Assembly (NCBI RefSeq): GCF_000383415.1
Contig: NZ_KB911256.1
Span: 535,076-599,075 of the forward strand
Direction: 5' to 3'
DNA from: Hyphomicrobium zavarzinii ATCC 27496
GTDB taxonomy: Bacteria > Pseudomonadota > Alphaproteobacteria > Rhizobiales > Hyphomicrobiaceae
Length of the DNA stretch: 64,000 nt
The position numbers were made by a program, and so were the translations under genes. The notes beneath the pieces were generated by a model, which saw only the letters and a program-made list of their open reading frames with translations, did no database searches and was not told the DNA's origin. Shown here in pieces: positions 57,563 to 64,000 of the stretch. Position 1 is the first letter of the stretch. Each line of letters starts with the position of its first letter.

Positions 57563-58156
57563 ATGAGAGCGTCATTCATCACGGCGAGCCTGATGACGGC
57601 CCTCGTCCTTGCCTCGTCACACGTTGTCGGGTCGCGCGCGGCGTCCGCTGCGGACCTTTATGGGGACGGCTACGGTAGCGAGCCGCCATACGACGAGCGA
57701 GGATACGCCGAAGAGCGCGATCCCGGGCCTTACGATGACGAGGACCTTCCGCCTCCGGGCCGCTACAGCGAGGCGCCTCCTCCTGACCGGTATTCAGCGC
57801 CCTACGACCGCGCTCCGCCGATCGAGCCGCCGCGCGGATCCATCAAGGATGGCTATCCTGTTCCCATGCCGCCCCCACGCTATGGCGACGTGCGCCCTGA
57901 GCGGTATGCCTGCCTCGAGCGCTGGCAGATCAAGCGCCAGTTGCGCCGCGACGGCTGGGTCGATCTGCAGCCAGTCGGTGGTGACGGCCGCGAGGTCGGC
58001 GTGCGGGCTCGCCGCGTCGACTCGGGGCGGGTGTTCATGCTGCGCGTCGATCGTTGCTCGGGCGAGATCCTGGCAGCACGTCCGCACTATCTGAGAACCT
58101 TCGCCCATCGCGACAGATATTGGCCTGAGCGGCGCTGGGTGCAGCGCGGTTACTGA
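57563..58156 (+). CDS. exported Tyr/Pro/Asp-rich protein with C-terminal PepSY-like domain
   Basis: The 197-residue protein has a signal peptide (cleavage near ASA-A, residue 29) followed by an intrinsically disordered Tyr/Pro/Asp/Glu-rich region (about residues 32-110). A compact C-terminal domain follows with ERWQIKRQLRRDGWVDLQ, VGVRARRVDSGRVFMLRVD and CSGEI. That last pattern, a helix followed by paired strands, is common in small exported proteins of Hyphomicrobiales and recalls PepSY folds. ATG 57563 has CGGGAGTAGA upstream. Function is unknown. Confidence 0.7.
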   Translation: MRASFITASLMTALVLASSHVVGSRAASAADLYGDGYGSEPPYDERGYAEERDPGPYDDEDLPPPGRYSEAPPPDRYSAPYDRAPPIEPPRGSIKDGYPVPMPPPRYGDVRPERYACLERWQIKRQLRRDGWVDLQPVGGDGREVGVRARRVDSGRVFMLRVDRCSGEILAARPHYLRTFAHRDRYWPERRWVQRGY

Positions 58157-58300
58157 TTTCCTTAAGGCGGCAGTCGGCAGGCGGGCGCGATCTCGGATCA
58201 CCCGCTTGCCGCACTGCCGGCTTTCACCTGCCGTCGCGCGCTCGACCGACGCCGCTCCGTGCTATTGTTCGCACCGGTGATTTGCGAAGCGGGGTCTCTC

Positions 58301-59260
58301 ATGAAGCTTGTTGCGCTGGCCAAGAATCCCGTGCCCGGCGGCGCTGTACCGGGAGAGCTTAAAACGCGGGACGGCGCGCGGCTGAGATTCGTGCGCTGGG
58401 AGGCGACGCGTGGTCCCCGGCGTGGAACGGTCTGTCTGTTCGGCGGCCGCGGTGAGTTCGCGGAAAAGTATTTCGAGGTGGTCGCGGACCTGCGCCGTCG
58501 CGGCTTTGCCGTTGCGACGATGGACTGGCGCGGCCAGGGCGGGTCCTCGCGTCCTCTCGCCAATCCCCGCAAAGGCCATGTCCACTCCTTCAGCGAGTAC
58601 GACAGCGACCTCACGCTCTTCATGAAGGAGGTCGTGCTGCCGGATTGTCCGCCGCCGTTCATGGCGCTCGGCCATTCCATGGGCGCCAACATCCTCCTGC
58701 GCAATGCGGCCCGCCCCGGCTCCTGGTTCGACAGGATGATCCTCTGCGCTCCCATGATCGCCTTTGCCGACGCCAAGGTCGGCTATCCGCAGACGCTGGC
58801 ACGCGCCTACGCCGAGGCTGGCTGCCTGTTCGGTTTCAGCCGCAGCTACATCAAGGGCGGGTCGGACGACGTGGTGGAGCAGGGACCGTTCGAAGGCAAC
58901 CAGCTGACCTCCGATCGTGAGCGCTGGTTCCGCAACAAGGCGGTGCTGGATGCGGACCCGAGCCTCGCGCTGGGCTCCCCCACCATAGGCTGGCTGCGGG
59001 CGGCATACAGGTCCATGGGGCTCGTATCGGCGGACGGCTACGCCGCGTCCGTGCGGGTGCCGATGATGGTGTTCGTGGCCGGCAAGGACGAGATCGTCTC
59101 GTCGCGCGCCATCGAGGATTTCGCGGTAGGCCTCAAGGTTGGCACGCATGTTCTGCTGCCGTCGGCACGCCACGAGATCCTGCAGGAGGCGGATTCAATC
59201 CGGCTTCGTTTCTGGGCAGCCTTCGACGCCTACATGGGGCTCGACGAAGCGGCGGCTTGA
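58301..59260 (+). CDS. alpha/beta hydrolase, lysophospholipase/monoacylglycerol lipase-like
   Basis: The 319-residue serine hydrolase has the nucleophile in GHSMGAN and the oxyanion region FGGRGEFAEKYFEVV. MDWRGQGGSSRP is typical of the lysophospholipase group. The acid is D in FVAGKDEIVS and the His is in SARHEILQE. The layout matches PldB-like hydrolases. ATG 58301 begins MKLVALAKNP; the frame is open 14 codons upstream. It is convergent with hisN. Confidence 0.87.
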   Translation: MKLVALAKNPVPGGAVPGELKTRDGARLRFVRWEATRGPRRGTVCLFGGRGEFAEKYFEVVADLRRRGFAVATMDWRGQGGSSRPLANPRKGHVHSFSEYDSDLTLFMKEVVLPDCPPPFMALGHSMGANILLRNAARPGSWFDRMILCAPMIAFADAKVGYPQTLARAYAEAGCLFGFSRSYIKGGSDDVVEQGPFEGNQLTSDRERWFRNKAVLDADPSLALGSPTIGWLRAAYRSMGLVSADGYAASVRVPMMVFVAGKDEIVSSRAIEDFAVGLKVGTHVLLPSARHEILQEADSIRLRFWAAFDAYMGLDEAAA

Positions 59261-59288
59261 GAAAAAGGACCGCCCAGATTGCGGCCGG

Positions 59289-60137
59289 TCAGCGGTTCAG
59301 CAGCTTCAGCACCTTGTCGTGCAGTGCCGGATCGCCGGAGGCCACGATGCGCCCGCCCGATGTGGCGGGGCGTCCGTCCCACGTCGTCATGCGCCCGCCC
59401 GCCCGCTCGACAATGGGGATCAGCGCGACCACGTCGTAGCTCTTGAGGCCCGCTTCCACCACGAGATCCACGAGCCCGTGCGCGAGCAGGCAATAGGCGT
59501 AGCAGTCGCCGCCGTAGCGCGTCATGCGCACTTCGCGCCGGATGCGCTCGAAGCCGCTGGCCTCCGCGCCTTTCTCGAAGAGATCCGGCGTCGTCGTCAT
59601 CATGAGCGCATCCGCAACCCGCGAGCAGCCGCGCGTGTGAATGCGACGCGCCTTCTGGGCCGTGCCCTGCGTATAGGCGGCAGACTTCGCGGCCCAGAAG
59701 CGTTCGCCCGTGAACGGCTGGTCCATCAGGCCCAGCACCGGCGCGCCTTCGTAGAGCAGGCCGATCAACGTTCCCCACATCGGCGTGCCGGTGATGAACG
59801 AGCGCGTTCCGTCGATCGGGTCGATGACCCACTGAAACGCGGCGTCCTTGCGCTCCTGCCCGAATTCCTCGCCGATGAGCCCATGCTCCGGCGCGCGCGA
59901 GCGAATGAGTCGCGCGATCGCGCGCTCGGCCGCCCGGTCGGCTTTCGTCACGGGATCGAAGGCTTGCTCGCCCGCCTTGTTGGCCACCGCCATTTGCTTG
60001 CGGAAATGCGGAAGGATCACCCCCCGCGAAGCGTCCGCCAGATCATGGGCCAGGGCGAGAAGCTCTTTGAATTGCGCGTTGTTCGGGAAAGTCACAATGG
60101 ATATCCGGGACTTAAGTTGAAGCCGATGTTCGGGCAT
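59289..60137 (-). CDS. hisN: histidinol-phosphatase, inositol-monophosphatase type
   Basis: HisN dephosphorylates histidinol phosphate in histidine synthesis. The 282-residue protein has FDPVTKADRAAE and IGEEFG. The metal signature is WVIDPIDGTRSFITGTPMWG, and MDQPFTGERFW is the HisN-specific block I associate with Alphaproteobacteria. The second metal site is SYDVVALIPIVERAGG, slightly different from the usual W-D pair (here Y-D). The start is ATG 60137, though a GTG at 60095 is possible. It is divergent from the sRNA array. Confidence 0.88.
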   Translation of the reverse strand: MPEHRLQLKSRISIVTFPNNAQFKELLALAHDLADASRGVILPHFRKQMAVANKAGEQAFDPVTKADRAAERAIARLIRSRAPEHGLIGEEFGQERKDAAFQWVIDPIDGTRSFITGTPMWGTLIGLLYEGAPVLGLMDQPFTGERFWAAKSAAYTQGTAQKARRIHTRGCSRVADALMMTTTPDLFEKGAEASGFERIRREVRMTRYGGDCYAYCLLAHGLVDLVVEAGLKSYDVVALIPIVERAGGRMTTWDGRPATSGGRIVASGDPALHDKVLKLLNR

Positions 60138-60294
60138 TCTAAGTGCAGCAACGGTGTTCAGAAATACACCTGTTTAGAGTAGAAAGGTCTAGATGAGGCG
60201 GTTGTGTTGCGGGGCCGCATCATATTCACTATAAATAGAGCCACATATCGTGCGTGAAGTTGCTGCATTCAGCGAACAGGCGCATACAAATTAT

Positions 60295-60389
60295 GCGGTT
60301 TCGAGGGACCACTTCTTCGCCACCGCAGCCCATTACGGGCGTTTCCTCCCTAGACTTGGGCCGTTCGCTCGCTCGAACGGCCTCTTTTT
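60295..60389 (+). ncRNA. suhB/mmgR (alpha-r8) family sRNA, copy 1
   Basis: The core is a small hairpin GCCC-ATTAC-GGGC (60328-60340), the single-stranded motif TTTCCTCCCT (60342-60351), AGACTT, and a terminator hairpin GGCCGTTCG/CGAACGGCC followed by TCTTTTT. TTTCCTCCCT is the conserved unpaired core of the alphaproteobacterial mmgR/suhB sRNA family. A possible promoter, TTGCTG-N17-CATACA (60260-60288), would give a start near 60295. The 5' end is an estimate. Confidence 0.8.
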
Positions 60390-60589
60390 GACGGCTAGGG
60401 CAAGATTTCGAGCCGAGATTACTGTCGGCGCCGCGACAATACTAGATCTCGACCGGCGCGCGGCGCCTCTTGTGCAGATAAATCAGCCTGTTGATTGGGC
60501 ACAACGTGCCCCACGCCTCTGTAATGGCAGCTCTGCAGTTTTTGCACTTCCTTTTCAGGGGTCACCGACGATATTTTGCAGTGCGACAT

Positions 60590-60675
60590 CGCCGAGCAAG
60601 GCTTGGCCGTCGTAGCCCTCCTTGGGCGTTTCCTCCCTAGACTTGGGCCGTCCGTATCCGGACGGCCCTTTTTTC
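60590..60675 (+). ncRNA. suhB/mmgR (alpha-r8) family sRNA, copy 2
   Basis: It shows the same architecture: hairpin GCCC-TCCTT-GGGC (60615-60627), TTTCCTCCCT (60629-60638), AGACTT, then the terminator GGGCCGTCCG/CGGACGGCCC and TTTTTT. The 3' 40 bases are nearly identical to copy 3. I found no clear promoter, so the 5' end is a guess. Confidence 0.8.
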
Positions 60676-60840
60676 TTTTCTGTCGCTCGTGCGACGCTGT
60701 AGCGCATGGAAACTACAGCGGAAATTCCCTCGTCAAGATTTGCTTCGGAGTCTGGGATTTGGCCGGTTTGGGCTTATTTCCTCACTGTGGCCCAATAAGC
60801 GCGCTTGGCGCATCGCAGCAAAAATAGCTGAGGGCGGGGG

Positions 60841-60869
60841 TTGCGGATTGCGGCGCTGCAGCATAGATT
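60841..60869 (+). promoter_or_regulatory. promoter of sRNA copy 3
   Basis: TTGCGG and TAGATT are separated by exactly 17 bases. Transcription would start near 60876. The tRNA promoter at 62750 has the same -35 (TTGCGG) and spacing. Confidence 0.5.
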
Positions 60870-60875
60870 TGAAGG

Positions 60876-60979
60876 GTGAGAACGTGGCCATGGCTTTCGC
60901 CATCCCCGCGTGATCACAAGCCCTCCTTGGGCGTTTCCTCCCTAGACTTGGGCCGTCCATTGGACGGCCCTTTTTTTTT
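60876..60979 (+). ncRNA. suhB/mmgR (alpha-r8) family sRNA, copy 3
   Basis: The hairpin GCCC-TCCTT-GGGC (60920-60932) is followed by TTTCCTCCCT (60934-60943), AGACTT, and a strong terminator GGGCCGTCC/GGACGGCCC followed by nine T. Length is about 104 bases if the promoter at 60841 is right. The setting, between an inositol-monophosphatase-type gene and an N-formylglutamate amidohydrolase gene, is the same neighbourhood I recall for mmgR in Sinorhizobium meliloti. Confidence 0.85.
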
Positions 60980-61020
60980 ATTCCGTCCGATTTTTTTTTG
61001 AGAGGTCCCGCGCCCGCGCG

Positions 61021-61920
61021 CTATTCGGCGGCTGCGCGCTGCTCGATCATCGCCGGGATGGCCGAGAACAGCATGGCCGCGAAGCGCGTGAGATCCGTCT
61101 TCAGCCTGTGGAAACGCCGCGACGGCGTGAATGTCCGCTCATCGAGATAGAGTGCGCGGTTGATCTCGACCTGAACCGCCTGCACGCCGCGATACGGGCG
61201 TCCATAATGCTCAGTGATGTAGCCGCCGGCATAAGGCCGGTTGAGCTGCACGTCGTAACCTTCGCTCGCGAGCATGTCGCGGAGATAGCGCGTGAGCCGC
61301 GGATCGCAAGCGGCCCCGAACCGGTCGCCGATCACGAAGTCCGGGCGCGGACCGCTGCTCTGGGTCATCTGCGCCGACGGCATCGAATGGCAGTCGACGA
61401 GGATGGCATAGCCGAATTGCGCGCGCGTCTGCTCGATCAGTTCCTCGAGCGCTGCATGGAACGGGAAATACAACTGCTCGATACGCCCGAGCGCGTCGTC
61501 CACGCTGAGGCGCGTGCGGTAGATCTCCTCACCGTCGGCGACGATGCGGGCGATGGTGCCGAGACCGCCGACGACACGCACAGACTGGCTGTTGGCGTAG
61601 TCCGGCAGCGGGTCCGCGAAAAGCTCGGGATCGAGCTCGTAAGGCTCGCGATTGACGTCGAGATAGGCGCGCGGAAACTGCGCCGAAATGAGCGGAACAC
61701 CGAGCTCCGCCGCCCCCTGGAACAACTCGTCCACGAAGCAGTCTTCTGACTTTCTGAGCGTCAGCGGGTCTAGGCGCGACTGCGCGAGGAATTCCTTGGG
61801 ATAGACGCGTCCAGAATGCGGCGAGCACAGCACGAACGGCGCGCTCTGAACCTTGGGCGTCAGGATCGTGAACGGCGGCGCGAGTTCGGGGCTCAGCGTG
61901 AAAGGTTTCTGCGCGGTCAT
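61021..61920 (-). CDS. N-formylglutamate amidohydrolase family protein
   Basis: This is a metal-dependent deformylase family related to HutG. The 299-residue protein has FVLCSPHSGRVYP, then VDELFQGAAELGVP with the acidic site. ILVDCHSMPS and the C-terminal VQAVQVEINRALYLDE are typical. Its true substrate is not settled for the alphaproteobacterial group that sits near cpdR. The 3' end is 41 bases from the end of the last sRNA terminator (convergent). It is divergent from cpdR. Confidence 0.88.
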   Translation of the reverse strand: MTAQKPFTLSPELAPPFTILTPKVQSAPFVLCSPHSGRVYPKEFLAQSRLDPLTLRKSEDCFVDELFQGAAELGVPLISAQFPRAYLDVNREPYELDPELFADPLPDYANSQSVRVVGGLGTIARIVADGEEIYRTRLSVDDALGRIEQLYFPFHAALEELIEQTRAQFGYAILVDCHSMPSAQMTQSSGPRPDFVIGDRFGAACDPRLTRYLRDMLASEGYDVQLNRPYAGGYITEHYGRPYRGVQAVQVEINRALYLDERTFTPSRRFHRLKTDLTRFAAMLFSAIPAMIEQRAAAE

Positions 61921-62273
61921 CTGGTCCTGATCACGTCGAGGGCCTCACCGTCTCATGATGGCACGTCCGAACGGCTCGTACCTGTCTATCAATCGAACCG
62001 CAGCGCCGCTGCCGACAGGACGACGCACGCATAGTGTGCCAATGCCGCACGGCCCTGTCCACGTCACGCGAGGCATTTCGCATACCCGCCGTGGAAAAAT
62101 GAGCTAGAGTGCGCCCGCGGCACATCCTGGCCCACCTTTTGCTGTGCTGTCCGTTATGTGGGCAACCACCCGGACACTGTCGAGGCTTCACGCTCCGTTT
62201 ACCAAACTGGCGTCAGATTCCCGTGCCATCTGGCGCTATCACCGATAAGTGGATATTTCGAGTAATAAATCCC
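61921..62273. other. intergenic region between divergent amidohydrolase and cpdR genes
   Basis: This 353-base gap should hold the promoters of both genes. The last 40 bases before 62274 are AT-rich (TGGATATTTCGAGTAATAAATC), which suits the cpdR promoter or leader. I found no RNA gene or repeat. I looked for a CtrA-type TTAA-N7-TTAA box and did not see one. Confidence 0.4.
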
Positions 62274-62660
62274 ATGACCGCCAAGCCCTCCCGCCTTCCG
62301 ATGTGCAGAATCTTGCTCGCAGAGGACGATGACTCCATGCGTGGCTTCCTCGAGCGCGCGCTGGGCAAGGCCGGCTATGAGGTGATCTCGTTCGCCAACG
62401 GCGAGGAAGCCTACGAGCGCTTGCAGCAGGAGCCCTTCACGCTGCTGCTGACCGATATCGTCATGCCCCGCATGGACGGCATCGAGCTGGCGCGGCGCGC
62501 CGCCGAGATCGATCCCGAGCTCAAAATCATGTTCATCACCGGCTTCGCCGCCGTGATCCTGAACAACGAGGCCACCGCGCCCAAGGAGGCCCGGGTGCTC
62601 TCCAAGCCCTTCCACCTCAAGGACCTGGTGCGCGAGGTGGAGCGTCTCCTGGCGGCCTAG
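62274..62660 (+). CDS. cpdR: cell-cycle response regulator CpdR
   Basis: CpdR is a single-domain receiver. When unphosphorylated it places the ClpXP protease at the pole and primes degradation of CtrA-pathway substrates; it receives phosphate from ChpT. Receiver residues are visible: the acidic cluster LLAEDDDSM, the phosphoacceptor Asp in LLLTDIVMPRMDGIELARR, Thr in MFITGF, and Lys in LSKPFHLKDL. The protein ends LLAA, and a terminal Ala-Ala is the reported degradation signal of Caulobacter CpdR. Starts at 62274 (128 aa) and 62301 (119 aa) are both possible. The shorter form matches the family length best. Confidence 0.93.
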   Translation: MTAKPSRLPMCRILLAEDDDSMRGFLERALGKAGYEVISFANGEEAYERLQQEPFTLLLTDIVMPRMDGIELARRAAEIDPELKIMFITGFAAVILNNEATAPKEARVLSKPFHLKDLVREVERLLAA

Positions 62661-62675
62661 CTCCCGGCGCTTGAG

Positions 62676-62695
62676 CCCCGATTTTCGGGGTCTTT
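62676..62695 (+). terminator. weak terminator after cpdR
   Basis: CCCCGA and TCGGGG form a 6-bp stem with a three-base loop TTT, followed by TCTTT. The short stem makes this a modest candidate. Confidence 0.5.
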
Positions 62696-62749
62696 CGCCA
62701 AACCGGGGCGCCCCCCTGCGACCGCTTCGCGGATAATTGGTTTCCGCCC

Positions 62750-62778
62750 TTGCGGACCGCTGGCAATGCCAGTATAGG
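62750..62778 (+). promoter_or_regulatory. promoter of tRNA-Val
   Basis: TTGCGG (62750-62755) and TATAGG (62773-62778) are separated by 17 bases. The expected start is about 25 bases before the mature tRNA. Confidence 0.55.
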
Positions 62779-62810
62779 AGGCGCTTCCGAATGACTTTCT
62801 CGGCACGGAT

Positions 62811-62885
62811 GGGCACTTAGCTCAGCGGTAGAGCACTACCTTGACATGGTAGGGGTCAGAGGTTCGATCCCTCTAGTGCCCACCA
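62811..62885 (+). tRNA. tRNA-Val (anticodon GAC)
   Basis: A full cloverleaf is seen. The acceptor stem pairs GGGCACT with AGTGCCC, and the D arm is GCTC...GAGC. The anticodon stem CTACC/GGTAG encloses the loop TTGACAT with anticodon GAC at 62843-62845. The T arm AGAGG/CCTCT encloses TTCGATC. CCA is encoded at 62883-62885. Confidence 0.97.
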
Positions 62886-62918
62886 TCCGTCCGCCGTGCC
62901 CTCAAACGGTTGAGAACA

Positions 62919-63044
62919 ATGAAAGTAAGAAACTCGCTTAAGTCTCTTCGCTCGCGTCATCGCGACAACCGCCTCGTCAGGCGCAAGGGACGCGTTTACG
63001 TGATCAACAAGACCCTCCGCCGCTTCAAGGCGCGCCAGGGCTGA
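62919..63044 (+). CDS. rpmJ: 50S ribosomal protein L36, type B (no zinc cysteines)
   Basis: The 41-residue protein starts [20 protein letters not shown] and ends [12 protein letters not shown]. This is the type-B L36 found in Alphaproteobacteria, which lacks the zinc-binding CCHC residues of type A. The start ATG is 33 bases after the tRNA 3' end. An upstream purine stretch TTGAGAACA is a weak ribosome site. Co-transcription with the tRNA is likely, since only one promoter is visible. Confidence 0.95.
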   Translation: MKVRNSLKSLRSRHRDNRLVRRKGRVYVINKTLRRFKARQG

Positions 63045-63079
63045 TCGCGTATATCTGAATTTCTCGCGTGGGGGATGAT

Positions 63080-63110
63080 CCGCCCGGCACCTCAAGGTGT
63101 ACGGGCGGTT
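63080..63110 (+). terminator. hairpin after rpmJ
   Basis: CCGCCCG (63080-63086) pairs with CGGGCGG (63102-63108), with inner pairing CACC/GGTG and loop TCAA. Only TTT follows, so it is a moderate terminator candidate. Confidence 0.6.
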
Positions 63111-63193
63111 TCGCTTGTCTGGAGCCTTTTCAGCGAGCGCACTCTCCGCCGAAGCCCTTTGACGCCGCTGGTGCGCCTCCCTATCTTCGGCCT

Positions 63194-63961
63194 ATGGCAA
63201 AAGGTAAGATTTTCCCAGTCACCGTCCTGAGCCGCGCGAGCGGCCTCCTCTGCGCGGGCCTCGCGGCAATGGCCGCCCCGTCCGCCGTCCTGGCCCAGCA
63301 GGAGCCGGGCGTCGCTCCACCCCAGCTCACATTGCCCGATCAAGGCCCTCCCGCCGTGACGGGCCCCGTTCCCGCGCCCGAGAAGCGGCCTCAGGCGGGT
63401 AAGCAGCCCGAGGGTGACAACAACGGAGCGCCGCCGGGCAAGGGCGCCGCCGGAGGGACCGAGTCGACGCCCGAGCAGCGCGAAAAGCTCCTGGCCGAGC
63501 TCTATGCCCGTTTGGCGAGCGCGCCGGATGAAGCGACCGCCGCGCAGATCGCGACCGCCGTCGAGCAGCTTTGGCAGCATTCGGGAAGCGCCACGGCGGA
63601 CTTGCTGGTTGCGCGCGCCACGGCCGCAACGGAAGCCGAGCGGCGTGATCTCGCGATGAAGCTGCTCAATGCCGCGATCGAGCTTCAGCCGGACTATGCG
63701 GAAGCCTGGAACCGCCGCGCGTACCTCTTCTATCTGGAGGACGACTACAAGCGCGCCCTCGGCGACATCCGCCGCGTGCTCGCTCTCGAGCCGCATCACT
63801 TCAAGGCCCTCGAAGGGCTCGCCAACATCCTGCAGCACCTCGGGGAGAAGAAAGCGGCCCTCGAGGCTTACGAGAGCCTGCTCAAGGTCTACCCCAACGC
63901 GCCAGGCGCCAAGAAGGCGCGCGACGACCTCAAGGTCGAGGTGGAAGGGCAGGGGATTTAG
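63194..63961 (+). CDS. exported TPR protein
   Basis: The 255-residue protein has a signal peptide (AMAAPSAVLA-Q, cleavage near residue 34) followed by a disordered Pro/Gly/Lys-rich stretch (residues about 35-95). Then come helices. At least two tetratricopeptide repeats are visible near the C-terminus: AIELQPDYAEAWNRRAYLFY with VLALEPHHFKALEGLANIL, followed by KKAALEAYESLLKVYPNAPG. Partners are unknown; such proteins usually assemble periplasmic complexes. ATG 63194 begins the signal peptide. Confidence 0.83.
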   Translation: MAKGKIFPVTVLSRASGLLCAGLAAMAAPSAVLAQQEPGVAPPQLTLPDQGPPAVTGPVPAPEKRPQAGKQPEGDNNGAPPGKGAAGGTESTPEQREKLLAELYARLASAPDEATAAQIATAVEQLWQHSGSATADLLVARATAATEAERRDLAMKLLNAAIELQPDYAEAWNRRAYLFYLEDDYKRALGDIRRVLALEPHHFKALEGLANILQHLGEKKAALEAYESLLKVYPNAPGAKKARDDLKVEVEGQGI

Positions 63962-63969
63962 ACCATGAT

Positions 63970-63996
63970 CGCTTCGGACCCTATCAGTCCGAAGCG
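63970..63996 (+). repeat. 10-bp inverted repeat after the TPR gene
   Basis: CGCTTCGGAC and GTCCGAAGCG are separated by seven bases. It lies nine bases after the TPR stop codon and is probably the stem of a terminator whose T-run would lie beyond the window end. Confidence 0.6.
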
Positions 63997-64000
63997 TGAA

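Overview
This is a GC-rich (clearly above 60% by eye) chromosomal segment of an alphaproteobacterium, almost certainly of the order Hyphomicrobiales (Rhizobiales). The evidence is the CtrA-pathway proteins ChpT and CpdR, an EipA/DUF1134 envelope protein, a single bifunctional (p)ppGpp synthetase/hydrolase next to rpoZ, the order pdxJ-acpS-lepB-rnc-era-recO, arginyl/leucyl-transferase Bpt, an RpoH-type promoter of the alphaproteobacterial form, and small RNAs carrying the TTTCCTCCCT core of the alphaproteobacterial suhB/mmgR (alpha-r8) family. I cannot fix the genus. There is no prophage, insertion sequence, CRISPR array or obvious genomic island. The window is dense core genome on both strands.

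Layout. 1-9.4 kb: 3' part of a UvrD/PcrA helicase, Pcm, a bactofilin, RlmJ, two small secreted Cys-motif proteins, a FetAB-type ABC pair, then a single-domain receiver and ChpT. 9.4-20 kb: CysQ, EipA with a long low-complexity linker, a membrane-anchored coiled-coil protein, a TSUP transporter, a sodium:solute symporter with an enlarged small subunit, an alpha/beta hydrolase and a soluble lytic transglycosylase. 20-33 kb: housekeeping run dapA-smpB-two peroxiredoxin-like genes, family 5 uracil-DNA glycosylase, NYN protein, rpoZ-rsh, and pdxJ-acpS-lepB-rnc-era-hypothetical-recO, packed with overlapping starts and stops. 33-46 kb: two composite palindromic repeats, a CAP protein, parC, Bpt, RimK, a di-haem peroxidase-like protein, a MotA/TolQ-like plus OmpA-like pair, and galU. 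46-57 kb: MltB-type transglycosylase, a DUF459 protein, a short HPF-like protein and the glutamate synthase genes gltBD. 57-64 kb: a small heat-shock gene under a heat-shock promoter and an apparent ROSE-type RNA thermometer, a lipase-like hydrolase, HisN, three tandem suhB/mmgR-type sRNAs, an N-formylglutamate amidohydrolase, CpdR, tRNA-Val(GAC), type-B ribosomal protein L36 and a TPR protein.

Themes. ChpT and CpdR belong to the phosphorelay that controls CtrA activity and proteolysis. RpoZ/Rsh, HPF and the sRNAs belong to starvation responses. Many genes serve the envelope: bactofilin, EipA, two lytic transglycosylases, and the MotA/OmpA pair.

The observations most worth following are the three-copy sRNA array; a tandem peroxiredoxin-like pair in which the second copy has lost both cysteines; a DUF459/SGNH protein whose Ser, Asn and His catalytic-block residues are all replaced; the ROSE/RpoH control region; a family of small secreted proteins sharing one cysteine signature; and the composite palindromic repeats after recO. 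All functional names are from motif and family recognition by eye. No database search was run.
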